Origin: Agroathelia rolfsii | Lineage: Eukaryota > Basidiomycota > Agaricomycetes > Amylocorticiales > Amylocorticiaceae | NCBI GenBank assembly: GCA_018343915.1 | Contig: JABRWF010000006.1 | Coordinates: forward strand, 3,720,001 to 3,784,000 | DNA: 64,000 nucleotides | Direction: 5' to 3' | Shown: piece by piece, positions 50,101 to 61,386 of the stretch | How the letters are laid out: every line of letters begins with the position of its first letter | Position numbering within the stretch: position 1 is the first letter of the stretch | Translations under genes and position numbers: made by a program | The notes under the pieces: generated by a model | Told to the model about the DNA's origin: nothing | The model's input: only the letters and a program-made list of their open reading frames with translations | Database searches by the model: none

Positions 50101-50235
50101 AGTGGGTATAGGCAGGTCATTAAATAATAAGATGAAGAACACACCCTAATTGTCAATCAAAACTAGCTATATACGTTGCTATCCGCTTGACCCTTCCAAC
50201 TTACTCCTTTTCTGTGCATTGCATACTCATATATT
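47132..50235. other. Long promoter-like, CT-rich stretch without a supported gene
   Basis: About 3.1 kb. 47132-47560 is the upstream/5' UTR region of the Ser-rich gene. 47600-48700 is relatively GC- and pyrimidine-rich, resembling a long leader or promoter, and 47602-48069 is an open frame with no recognisable motif. No downstream plus-strand gene begins here. 49250-50235 is AT-rich and empty. Confidence 0.4.
47539..47550. promoter_or_regulatory. Palindromic CACGTG (E-box type) site
   Basis: TGTCACGTGACA, a perfect 12-bp palindrome around a CACGTG core, upstream of the Ser-rich gene. Such cores are bound by bHLH factors (Cbf1/Pho4 type) in fungi. A second core is at about 48688. Confidence 0.4.
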
Positions 50236-50577
50236 AACAATAAGAGCAACCCTACCCACAAACTTCAAGAAATTAGATCTTGTCTTTCAAATTCTTATGG
50301 ATCATATATGATTTGTTTCCTTCACTTTTACCTTGCCGACCATATGCGTTGGCATGACTCTCATATCAAAAACTTGCCTCTAAAGGATTTTTTCTAGTTC
50401 TCAGTGCTGTCTTCAATCATGTCTGTATTCAATCCTATTCTATATGCAAATGTGCTTATGCAGTTTAACACAGCAGACTTTGTATAATGATGTATTGCGT
50501 CCACCCATGACGAACTAGGTATTGTGATGTCGGGAGCTTTTCGCCCTGTTGCCCGTGCCCAGCACGGGTCGCCGCTT
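50236..50577 (+). mobile_element. Short Helitron-like element
   Basis: Starts AACAATAAGAGCAACC followed by a diverged version of the family 5' sequence (CAAACTTCAAGAAATTAGATC), and ends with a perfect hairpin CCCGTGC-CCA-GCACGGG (50552-50568) plus a short tail. About 340 bp, non-coding. The next element of the same family starts within a few bases, so the two are adjacent. Confidence 0.45.
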
Positions 50578-50582
50578 GTCAC

Positions 50583-51269
50583 CAATCATAAAACGACACC
50601 TACAAAAATGTCAAACTATATGAGATCCTCATAAACTTTTAATCCTGTCATAAATTTTCTTATCTTCTGCATAAAAATTTCACCATTTCCATTTAATTTT
50701 GCCTCTATTGTGCGAAATGGTACGTTTCTTTGTAATTCTTATTTGTGCACACACCATATTTCCATCACTATTCGCATTATCAATTGATATACTTGTGGTT
50801 CTCAAAAGCTTTCATAGATCACATGGTAGCCTCCCTCAGTCACCCTTGTCTTCGATACTAAATTTTACCTACCGAAATGCATAGTGGAAATATTTTTTCA
50901 GCTTCTGCATAGAGCCACAAATTTAATCAGTAGCCCCAGTAGTTTTTTTTGATCAGTGTGAAACTTTAACGGAGATACTAATTTTTTGAAAGATGTGCAC
51001 TTGGATTGTGAATGGCTGACGTAGTCTATGGAAACTTTTGAGAATCTCAAGTACAGTACCCTGGTGGCTCTACAAGTCGGCAGTATACATTTACTGTACC
51101 ACCGGGGACATGAGAAGCATGGCCTATAGTTGAATGTGCATCAAGGTTGACTGTTGACCTCTATCTATGCAAATCACAAGTGGATTGTGCCAGTGGTTTG
51201 GATTTATAAGGTAATCAGGCCTAATGAGATCTAATTTTGATTCTGTGTGCAAAGCACGGGTGATGCTAG
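50583..51269 (+). mobile_element. Non-autonomous Helitron-like element with internal inverted repeat, copy 2
   Basis: The 5' end (AATCATAAAACGACACC) matches 12176 and 23096. The body holds an inverted repeat (TTCTCAAAAGCTTTCATAG at 50799-50817 versus the complement of 51026-51044, 17 of 19 positions matching). The end is GTGCAAAGCACGGG, then CTAG at 51266-51269, then T. About 690 bp, no coding capacity. The 3' half resembles 36973-37374. TC..CTAG termini, a 3' hairpin and an A/T target fit Helitrons; no Rep-helicase gene is present in the window. Confidence 0.5.
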
Positions 51270-52553
51270 TGCTAATTAAAATTAGCGGTTTTGCTTCTGT
51301 GCAAAATTCTTTATTGTCTACCCGATATACCTGATTTTTTACCTTCAAGTTTGGTATTTGAGCAAATAAACAAGTAGATTGACTATATAATAAGTTGTAG
51401 ATTTGTGTAAGGTTTAGCTTGCAGAAACCAATCTATGTTTAGTGTAATCATGAAAATAGCTTATTAGACCACTAAATATTAAACTGTAAACGCGTTGGTA
51501 GATGTATAAATGCATTCTTAAACACAATGCATAGTTTTAAGGTATGAGTTGTCACATAGACATTCCCCTTTTTAGATGGTTTTTTTTTTGTACAAAGTAT
51601 TTATGTTTGCCCAAGAAAAAACATTGACCTATAGTGCACTATATTGCTCCTATCATGTTGCTACAAATAAGTATAACCGCCTCGGTTGTTATGCATATTA
51701 GTTCAAATTTATTTATTTAATGCCCTGCCGACTGCTCCGCTTTTACCACTGGAACCTCTAAATTAAATGTCAGAGATGAAAACAGCTACTACCTACATAT
51801 TTCTGATGATTATGGGATCTCACGGGGTCTGGTAAGAAAACTGTTGCAAAAAATTCAGCAGCTGGGCATGCATGAAATACTAATTTAAAATGCCATATGT
51901 TGGCTTAACCACAACAATAAGCTATCACCAATACATTCTATACATGAGTTTAGGGACTTGTGATGGTATTGCATATGGAATATTATGTCTAAAAGAACTT
52001 GCTTGGCGTGCAAAAGCACGGGTCACTACTAGCTAATGGTAAATTACTAATGATCATTAATCAATGACTTGTGATAGCATATATTATATGTGAATATCAC
52101 TCAAGACTTCCCTCTCAAGTGGAGTCAGAGTCTCAGCACTAACATTACACCTTCTGGATCTTGAACTTGCACATAATACTAATGGCTTAGTCTAGGTCCC
52201 ACTATGTGGGACATTTCTTTTAAAGTCGGCAATGCAACCTAAATACCCTTGCTTTTACTAGCATTGAAAACACAAAAAAAACCAACTGTTAGCAAATCAG
52301 ACTAGTGGCTAGGTTGACTTGTATAATGGTATGATGATGTGCTGATGGCTCTGGCGATATATGTTTCACTCTTTACTTCACCACCATTGGGATGAGGCAA
52401 TGAGTGAGTATGTAACCCCTAGTATAGATTTGAGGCACCCCTTCCATCTCCTTCATCCCGCTGGCAGGCTATTACTCTTTGCTTTTATATACGCTCTCTG
52501 TCTTATAGCTTACATCCCTCCTTTTTTTTTGGCCCCGTCGAGATTTACAATAA
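51270..52553. other. Repeat-derived stretch upstream of the DUF6533 gene
   Basis: Contains another hairpin-CTAG terminus at 52007-52032 (GCGTGCAAAAGCACGGG, then CTAG), so part of it is probably a further element of the same family. The frame at 52361-52573 has no recognised motif and overlaps the start of the next gene. Confidence 0.4.
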
Positions 52554-54196
52554 ATGGAATCCAAAAGTGTTAAACAGCTTTATCAAACGTATGGCACTTC
52601 AAGAGTAACTCGCAGTCACAGAAGATAATCGATATTCTTTTGAAAAACACAGGAATGTTTGTCAGCATATCCAAGTTGCATCGATTGGTAAGTTTAAAAA
52701 AAAGATATAGATACCCCTACATACGCATTATCTTACCTGAATTTGGCAGTTGTACTCGTTTATGATCACTTTATAACACTCGATAATGAAGTCAAATATA
52801 TTTGGTCAAGAGTATCAAGAAAAATATCTATTTCTTTCTTATTCTTGCACTACCTTGGGCTTACAGCGATGCTTGCGGTTTATTGGATACTATACTTTTT
52901 TATGATGACTGGTCAGCCTGAGAAAGTACGTATTATACATATCCCCAGCAATGGCACATTAAAATAACAGCATTGTTACTCAAGAGGTATCGAGATGGAT
53001 CTTTCTTCCAGTGAATACTAACAAAATATGTCTATTTTTGAAGTCCTGAAGCAACAAAAATAGGTTCAGCGACTGCTGACGTCTTAATTATGTTCATACT
53101 GTTTTATGTTGAGCGTAATAAAATCACTCATTCTCATTGATTTTCACCTTTAAATAATTGAGTTCTCCCATAGTTCTCTTTTTGTGGAGTATATGAAAGG
53201 AATCTGCACTTGGTCCTGAGCCTATTTGTTCTTGGGATGGTAATCTTGACTATTGTAGTGGTGTGCATTAGTTTAAGCAGTTATCTTCCTTAAACGCTTG
53301 GCTAATGGAAATAGGTGATGCTACTAAAAGCCAAGACGGGGAGTATAAGCCAGACGGCTAGGTTTGTTACCTTCTACTTCCTTATCAAATATGGTTTCTG
53401 ATTGAAAGTGTCTAAATAGGGCCATATGTAATATAAATTAGTTTATATGCAGAGTTTGATTTTTACAATTGCACGGATCATTCTACAGCCTGGATAGGAC
53501 TATTAATGTGGGATATTCTTATGTGTACCCTGAAAATCATTAGGACGTATCAAACATGTATGGCATATTACCTTCTATTGCGAAAATCTATAATCTCAAT
53601 TATGTTCAGAGATGGTTAGTTATTGTTTTATAAAGTCCAAAGCTAAGTTAAGTACTCATATGTTGTGTTTAATCTCTAGGAATATTTTATTTTATGTATG
53701 TGATAAAGACAATTTGTTGAGGTCTCACGTGGATTTAGCTTAATGTTTCTTCTAGGATGCTCACTGTAGTCGGCCTAGCAAATCTATTCACAAATTTTGT
53801 AAGCCCTCTCTCCTTTATCAATCACTAGCTTTAATAAACATATACAATATAACCAAACAGCTTCCCCAAGTTAGTTAAACATTCCGCATGTCTAGAGTTT
53901 TTATTGTTAACGCTTAAGCTCCTACATTAGTCTCTTGTTCCTCTGAGAGGATTTTTTCAATTTTTAATATCTGATACAACTTTCTTCATTACAACTTCCA
54001 ATCATACATATCCACATTTCATTACAGTATTTCAATCAATCTTTTTTGTAGAATGATCATCAACGTTATAGAGGGCTTTGGCCAATACGAAGAGTCCACA
54101 TTATCTACGGAGCCAACTGCAGCCTCTGCAGCAATGCCACAGTTTGGATTGCGTTCAGAAATTAGCATCTCTCAAACTTCGGAAGGCTTAGTTTAA
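52554..54196 (+). CDS. DUF6533-type membrane protein, exon structure partly resolved
   Basis: Agaricomycete membrane family of unknown function. Resolved exons: 52554-52566, 52616-52687, from 52750, 53489-53614, 53680-53695, 53756-53798 and 54052-54196. The diagnostic first domain reads VVLVYDHFITLDNEVKYIWS across the second intron. Later pieces AWIGLLMWDILMCTL, MFRDG and FYFMMLTVVGLANLFTNF follow the family order, and the tail is short and Ser/Thr/Glu-rich. The 13-nt first exon and 49-nt first intron are inferred because the longer in-frame ATG at 52591 runs into TAA after five codons. The middle (52970-53480) and 53800-54050 could not be spliced with confidence, so partial decay is possible. 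Flanked on both sides by mobile elements. Confidence 0.6.
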
Positions 54197-54583
54197 CGAG
54201 TACCAGGGTTCCTAATGGATAGTATTGGAGCGGATTGACCGAATTGAGTGGAGTCCAAGTTCAATTAAGCCCTAATAAATACCCAGACTATGTACATAGT
54301 TTGCTATTTGTATTCTAATGCACACAAAACTCCCTATTGGCAAGGAATTACTCCTTAATAGAGCTATTTTTGTTGGCGTTGGTTGCTTCTACGTTTCATC
54401 TTTATAAGCTTTGACCCACTCGACTTCAGTTACGAGCGACGTTGAACTGACACACCAGCATAACTTATTAGTATTATAACTATAATGTCTCTCGAAGGCA
54501 TGATGCTCAAACTGTTATGTAAAAGAGAGTGCGACAGTCCATTTTTAGATCATGTACTCATTTGTAATCATCTTTATTCAATA
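54197..54583. other. 3' flank of the DUF6533 gene
   Basis: About 390 bp, AT-rich, no feature recognised. Confidence 0.4.
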
Positions 54584-54770
54584 TCAATAATATAAGGAGC
54601 CTTACACACAAATGTCAAGATTTAGATCTTGTCATTTAAAATCCACTTTCACTGTTTTTTTTTGTTCCGTAAATTAGAAATTGGGCATACCGTTCAAGTT
54701 TCAATAAGGTGTCAAAAATTATGCATCCGCTAAGCACCTACCGGGCCATGCAAAGCACGGCCCATAGTTA
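54584..54770 (+). mobile_element. Very short Helitron-like element
   Basis: Begins TCAATAATATAAGGAGCC after an A and ends at a hairpin GGGCC-ATGCAAAGCAC-GGCCC (54744-54763) followed by ATAGTT. About 190 bp, the smallest copy seen. The first 60 bases resemble the 5' ends at 12176 and 50583. Confidence 0.45.
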
Positions 54771-55028
54771 GCAGAGTGCTAAGGTGAGCAACGGTAGACT
54801 TGCAGAGAATTCATAATTGGATTTACTTGGTTTTTATAATACAGCACCGTGTCGCTGCCGGAAATGTGGGTTACTCCTAGGGAATCGTATCTTTATCACT
54901 TATAACTTTTCACATGCACAGCTTGCTGCACAAAAGCGCAGGTCCTAGCTGGGATCTAACTTCTCAGTTTCCCTATTGATGGTATTTAGTCCTCTCTTGC
55001 CCTTGATCTATGCCAACCATGGATTGCT

Positions 55029-55990
55029 ACTAGAAAATAATAAAAGTAACTCTACACGAACGTCAAAAATTAGATTCCGTCATTCAAAATCTACTTGGTT
55101 CCGTGATTTGGAAATCGCGCCTATTGTTCAAGTTCCAATAACACTCTGGGGTTTTAAAGAGAACAATGTTGTTTCTACCAATCTTGTGACAATCTCTTTA
55201 CTTTGGATGAAGGATTTGGTAAAAAGCGTTGACCACGTGACATAGTTTACCACTAGAACATGGTCACGTGATACTTGCTTTTTTTTGATTAATTTATTTT
55301 AACTCCTATCATGCTACTAAGGCAAACCGGAGTCCAGGGGAGAGCCCTGGCTCTGAGCGGGAGAACAGTGGTAGGTGACTAAAGTGGGAGGGGTATAGCT
55401 AGGTGTGGTAGGTGTTGTGCCATGTAGGTGTTGTGTGTGCGGCGGGTTGTGGTGTCAGCGCCTAGGTTGCGGTGACAGGTTCTAGAGCCGAGTAGGTAAT
55501 AAAGAGGTAGAGGGTGAAAGAGAAGAGCAAAAAATATAAACGGTAGTTGCAAAAGTTGGAGATGAGGGGAATAAATATAAACATGATACTTGCTTTTACC
55601 AATCCTTCTATTCAAAGTAAAGCGGTTGGTAAAAGTATTAGTAGAAATGGCGCTTTTCCCTGAGAAACTCAGGAGTGTAAGGTGTCAAACTTATGTTAAA
55701 ATCATGCACTCGCTGCCGGTGAGCGCTAGCACTCTGGAGTTTTCAAAAATAAAATTGTCTTTACAAATCTTGTGATAAACCCCTCCACTCTGGATAAAGA
55801 TTTGGTAAGATGTGCTAATCACGTGATCCACTTCACTACTACAAATAGTAACATGATACTCGCTTTTACTAATCCCATTACTCAAAGTAAAAATAGTTGA
55901 TAGAAGTATTGGTATAAATGGCACTTTTTGCTGGAAAACTCTACAGTGTAGTGAGCACCCACCGGGCTGTGCTTTGTACGGTTCATAGTT
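55029..55990 (+). mobile_element. Helitron-like element, about 960 bp
   Basis: Starts with a diverged family 5' end (AATAATAAAAGTAACTCTAC, 55030s) and ends CCGGGCTGTGCTTTGTACGGTTCATAGTT, matching the terminus at 54740-54770. Internal direct similarity between about 55120-55290 and 55640-55860 (both carry a lead-in TCTTGTGA, a GGAT-AAGATTTGG run and a CACGTGA core) suggests two nested or tandem copies. No coding capacity. Confidence 0.4.
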
Positions 55991-56079
55991 GCCAGGATGC
56001 CGGGATCAGTAGCTCGCACCTCGATCCATTTGTGACTAGATACTTAAATTCCGTTTGATTGTTTGGCTTGTGGTTCAGG

Positions 56080-56247
56080 CTGGATCCTCGGGATATCTTT
56101 CGACAGTGGTCCAAACAGCACGGGTGCAAACCGGAAAATACAGTACGAGATTTCATCTCTCTATCCCAACTTGAGAACAGCGACAACAGCGCTTCTAGGA
56201 AGGGTTCTGTGGGTGAACGTCTGAAGTCTCTATCTACAGACCTCTAA
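56080..56247 (+). pseudogene. Orphan terminal exon, probable gene fragment
   Basis: After a GTTCAG acceptor the sequence reads LDPRDIFRQWSKQHGCKPEN.. through to a stop at 56247 with coding-like composition, ending in GSVGERLKSLSTDL. No upstream exon can be joined, because a mobile element ends at 55990. Family not recognised. Either the 3' remnant of a truncated gene or a chance frame. Confidence 0.35.
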
Positions 56248-56689
56248 TTTTAAGAAATTTCAGAGTACAAAAGCTCTTCTATATTATGAGTGGTCACTGG
56301 CACGGTGCTTCAAGAGTCTTGCAGTTGAATACATGTAAATTTACGCTACTATGAGAGCATGCACTGGACTAGTAGTATATTTGAAAAAAGTGGTGATTAC
56401 ACTAAATAATAATGGGTTAGGACGTTTATTTGCCCATAGAAGAAAAGTATGGAGGTATGATTGGAAGGGGAATAAGTATAAATATAGGCGTATAGGAGTA
56501 AACATAGTAAAGCAGCAAAAACATAACAATATTCAAAGAGGATGATGTGAGGATAAAAATACCTCTCGAGAAGTAGTGTAGTAAAACTGAATATGTACGT
56601 GTACTGAAAGAGTTAAGAAAATATTTTTCTAGTTAGGATAGGTATTGGGCTAGCTCTATATCAGTACCCATTCTAGCACGTGACGGGTG
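56248..56689. other. Spacer
   Basis: About 440 bp, AT-rich, containing only short frames. No gene supported. Confidence 0.4.
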
Positions 56690-58244
56690 TCATGATGAAC
56701 GATCTAGAGCAGAAGGACTAGGGGGTCCGGAGTGGTTCTCCAGCGGCAGCATACCGTGACCGCTCATGGTGCTCCAGATACTACGATTATCGGGCAGCGC
56801 GGGCGGATTAGCAGACACCAGATCATTGGGTCCAGCGTTGTCACTTCGTCTACAATTATCCACTAGCATGTAAATAAATCCGAAAGGAGAAATGTATATG
56901 CTCAAACCTGTTTGGGACGAGTGGTGAGAGGACGGTGGTGATGGCGGGAAGAGCTTTGGGGATAGGAGCAGCAACACCAGCGCTACTATTGCCAGTGCTC
57001 GGAACGTCATAAAATGAGGAAGAATTATGTTCTTCATAAATGATGCTCGGGGACGGCACCACTTCTTGGTCTAGATGCATGAACTTTTTGAGCTTATATC
57101 TTGAATTTCAAATGAAATCAAGGAAGCAAGAAATACCTCTCAAATTCACGGATGATATCTCCCTTCGCTTGGACACAAATGGATTAGCCGAAGAGCTACG
57201 CTGGCTCATCTCACCTCGTACGTTTGCTATCAGCCTCCTCTTTAGCCATTTCCGGCATAGGAATAATATCGCTCCCATGATCAAAAGTAACGCTACCACA
57301 CCACCAACGATGCCACCAGCGGGTGCTCCTATTTTGATGAAGCTTCGGTTCCGTGTACCGGAGTCAGGATTGCTTGTGCTTGTGATGACACTGCTGACTA
57401 AAGTGCCTGTTGCTGTGGCTGTTTTTGCACTAGTTGAGAGAGAAGCGGCCGCAGAGGAGGTAAAAAATTGACAATTGCTGAAGTTCTTTCCTTCGCCCTT
57501 GTTAATACTCAATTCTGCCTGTTCCGAAAAGAAGATATAAAACCTGTGGTCAAGGATGAATATATCCAGGAACGGGTTTATCACTCAAGGTAAATAAAAA
57601 CAGTGGACGTACAAGTGTCTTGATTCACCCACTCTGTTGTATATAGCCATGGGCGGAGGTCTATCTGTTGATTGTACACGGCTGCTTGCACAGCAGAGTT
57701 TGTGGTGGTGTTGAGTAATGGCGCAAAATTGTTAGCATATGTAAAATATGTCCCATTCCCGGCATCAGTGCCATTCCCTTCTGGGTTGTTATTGTACTGG
57801 CAGCTAAGATCTGTTATAAGTAAACCATTCAAGGGAGCAAAAGACTGGATGATAAAATAAAGAGACTAACTTGTAGCATAGCATAGACAAGGTAAATGAA
57901 ATATGGTTGCAACAGCAAGCGGAGAGTTGACTGTTGCATAAATCTCCGGGTAGGTCAATATTAAATTGCGAGAGCTTGTCTATTGTTACATTTCTTACGA
58001 GAGGCTTGCTCTTTTCTTAACTCTGTAGACATATTGAGAAATTACATTGACCATCTCAGACTTGTCTTAAACATTGATATGTCATACACGGAGTTTCTCC
58101 CACGGTACCGACATACCAGCCTAGTGCTGTGGAATTGCATTTGGATAGATAAGGACTCTGCGCCCAGGTAAGAAAGGCTCTTGTCCAGAATGAAGGTAGT
58201 ATAAATAAACACAGAAGTCTAGTTTTTTCGAGTCGCAAGCCCAT
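56690..58244 (-). pseudogene. Cys-rich single-pass membrane protein, family copy 2, probably decayed
   Basis: Paralogue of the genes at 10398 and 59813. Segments, complement of: 58244-58046, 57979-57871, 57803-57613, 57543-57137, 57070-56908, 56849-56690. They keep the signal peptide, CNSTALGWY, ETPCMTYQ, ACCCNH, CQYNNN, a membrane span and a Pro/Ser-rich tail split by one extra intron. Two defects: the conserved Cys after LRQ is replaced by TGA (58056-58058), and the third segment is one base shorter than in the other two copies exactly at its splice donor (ACT-T-GTACGT versus CCT-TG-GTACGC), which shifts the frame. Use of a weak upstream donor could bypass the stop but not the shift. The rest is open and well conserved, so decay is recent. 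Confidence 0.7.
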
Positions 58245-59812
58245 TTTCTCAAATGAAAGTATGCGTTATGAGTAGTATACGTATAAAAGTTTGGATGTCA
58301 ATGCTATTTCAAAGATACGGGGCAGAAAAGAAACAAGTTGCGGGAGAGGGAACCTCCACCCTCAGGCGGATTACTACAGCTGATTTCCGTATATAAACTC
58401 CTGATCAGATGACGGCACTGTTAACACGAACACATAAAATATGCGCACTGGTGCTGGGCATAGTATTGTTAGCTTGGAGGTGATGCAATCATGATCGGAT
58501 TGTGACACATGAACCGTATGTCTGTATTCTGGAATTTCTGATTCCAGTACGGTCTGCTCCTGTCGCAGTTTTTTATGCCTAGAATTAATTTGGTAATTCC
58601 AAGCAGAGGTATGGACGTAATTGGGCCTCAAATATGACTTCATCTAGATCAATCTTAAGTTCAGAAACAGGAAAACAAGCCAAATTGCCAGTTCCAGGCC
58701 AGGAAACGGAGTGCCATCATTGCATACAGCTCGAATAATTTAATCAAGCGGATTAGAAGCAAGCTCTCAATGTAAGGATATTAGGTCCAACATGAGAGTG
58801 ACATCCAAGTCGTATCACTGATCAGAACTCGGATTCGGAACTCTCCCTTATAACTACCAGCTGTCCGGAAGCAATCATATTATTCCCTTGACGACTGCTT
58901 CGTTGGAATCCACAGATATTTGATCTTATAAATGCGTATTTGTAATTAGACTACAAAGGGTCTGAACAGGGAACATATAACTTTTGAGAACCTGAGAGCA
59001 GCTCAAATGAGAGAGTCACTATTGCCAAATGTCGAAGACTATGTTAGGCATGGATTTCAAGTCAGATCTATTCGAGTTATCACGAGCAACTTGAAGCCGA
59101 TCACGAACACGTTGTGTAGTTTAAATGAATGCGATCATCTACCACATGGTTACCTCTTCGTTGATTGATTCATTTGAAGTTCCATCATGCTATTAAGACA
59201 AACCGAACTCCACAGGGCGGTGACTGGCGGTAGGTGAATGAAGTGGGAGAGAAGTCTACATAATTACCTCATTATTCTATCGAGCTACAAATCCGAGCAA
59301 AACATCAACGTGATCAAGCTGAGGACTTTTATGAGATGAACATTTTGTCGTCTTGTGACTCAATGTATAGCACTATAATAGCATAGCAACACCCTCACTA
59401 ATGACTGAAATGACAAAAGTACCGTACTCTCGCATAGTAATTTGAATTGCATTGTGTGATCCGCCGGGAGGAGGTGCAGCATCTTTTTATGATTATAACT
59501 ATTATAAATGCACCCCAATGGAAAACTATCGTAATGTTGGTATATGGACAACGGAGATGTTTGATACTGCAGAAGGAACGTTCAAGAATGTCATGAAAAA
59601 ATTACGTGTACTAGTACATAAAAAACGGAGAAAAAATAGGAATATGAATACGAAAGAAACGGAAATGAGGTGAAGTGTCATATAAAGTACTTTTTCAATG
59701 AGCGATAAACGAATATACTATACTGAAGAAACCCAGAGCAAAGTGTAGGCCAAGAAGCTTAGTAGCTTTCACTAGTAAGGGAAAGAATATATGCCAAAAG
59801 CAACACATTATG
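58245..59812. other. Spacer between the two surface-protein copies, with a repeat fragment
   Basis: No supported gene. 59175-59260 resembles 55302-55390 (both contain CATGCTA-TAAG-CAAACCG, then AGGTGA-TAAAGTGGGA-like sequence), a dispersed repeat of unknown type. Confidence 0.4.
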
Positions 59813-61386
59813 CTATATTGTATGATCTGAAGGCCGGGAAGGAGGGCCGGGGTATGCTGGCGGCAGTCTGCCGCTCGTGCTGCGATTAAGCCTATAGATC
59901 GATGGAAGTGGTCCAGCATCGATATGTCGCTCTTGATCATCACCGTCTGAAGAAAGTTGTGCGCTTGAATCCTGAGGAGAAACAAGAGGATCACTGGATG
60001 ACGTTCCGGATTGGTTGGGGAAAGTGCTGTTGCTCGGCCGTAGTCTGGGCTTATGAATAGAGCGTCGCGACGAGGAAGAGTGATCTCTGGTATTTTGTAC
60101 GAATCTGTTAGGGACAAGTGGGGCAAGAGGGGGGGCACCGGAGCTAATATCACTCGTAGGATCCGTGCCTCTATAAGATGCGGTAGTGTCCGGAAACCTC
60201 GTACTCACGGATTCCGTTCCATAACCTATATAGCCGTAAGTGTATGTCAGATACGAAATGGATGGAAAATATCAATACCTCTAGAGTATGACGATGAAAT
60301 AAGATCCAATCGCTGCTGCCCTGTGATAAATGGCTCAGGTTCTACATGTTGAATCATATCAATCCTCTCCCTTTCCCTTGTATTCCGCTTTAGTTTCCTC
60401 CAGCAGAATAGGAAAGTCGCTCCCGCGGCCAAAAGAATGAAAATGACGCCTCCGACGATGCTTCCCGCTACTGCGCCTATATTAACCGAGTTCTGGTGTG
60501 GTGCGGGAGTGGTAGTACCACTACTCTGAGAAGATGTAGTAGTGATGTTGAGGTTAGACGATATAGTTGCAGTTGCGGTCTTGGCAGCAGACGAGAGTGA
60601 GGATGCCGCGGACGATACTGATTGGGGGCAATTACTAAAGTTCTTTCCACCCCCATTACTAATCGCGAGCGAAGCTTCGTTCATTGAATAGATATAGAAC
60701 CTAGGCATTCGTAATTAGCTTCTGTGTGATATTATATCTCACCCCGACAGTCATAACAAGGCAGTGTGCGTACCAAGGACCGTCGGTTGGCCACTGTGTG
60801 GTATATAGCCATGATCCTAAATCGATATGGTTGTTGCAGACCGCCGATTGAACTCTTGCATCGATTGTATAATTGAGCATAGGTTTGCAGCCATCAGCGT
60901 AGGCAAAGTATGCTCCAAGGCCGGCATCCGTTCCTGTCCCATTGGGGTTGTTATTGTACTGGCAGCTGAACTTTCATAAATACAGGTGGAAACATGAATG
61001 TTGGAACAACATGAACTGACTTGAAACATAGCATGGACAAGCTAAACGCAACGTAATTGCAGCAGCATGAGTGTAGCTGAGTGTCGCATGCGTCGCCTGG
61101 TGTTAGGGGGTTGAACTGGGGAAGCTGGTCTACATACGATAACCACTCCTGAATTTTTATAATCCGTGCAGAAAAACCAGGGCTCACATTGACTATCGCA
61201 AAGCTGTCTCAACCGTTGGTAGGTCATGCATGGTGTTTCCCCAATCGCGTCAACATACCAGTCCAGTGCTGTAGAATTGCACTTAGAAAGATAGGGACTC
61301 TCCGCTCGAGTTAATAATAAATTCGTCAAGAACAAAGGTAATATTAGTAGCCATAACAAATTGACAGGTTCAAATTGCGAGCGCAT
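59813..61386 (-). CDS. Cys-rich single-pass membrane protein, family copy 3
   Basis: Best-preserved member with the gene at 10398. Exons complement(join(59813..60225,60279..60700,60774..60965,61021..61129,61188..61386)), 444 residues. Signal peptide (about 1-28), ectodomain with CNSTALDWY, ETPCMTYQRLRQLC, DACDTQLHSCCCN, LCFNCQYNNN and a YTTQWPTDGPW patch, a Ser/Thr stalk, one membrane span at about 240-266 with CWRKLKR on its inner side, then a cytoplasmic tail rich in Ser/Pro with LAPLVPNRF. Exons 2 and 3 have the same lengths (109 and 192 nt) as in the copy at 10398. ATG 61386 was chosen; further upstream only a TTG is in frame. Function unknown; the design suggests a surface sensor or wall-linked protein. 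Confidence 0.85.

Noticed and set aside
58056..58058. TGA at a conserved Cys position as a possible selenocysteine codon
   Set aside because: Selenoprotein machinery is not known in basidiomycetes, the paralogues have plain Cys, and a second lesion in the same gene points to decay.
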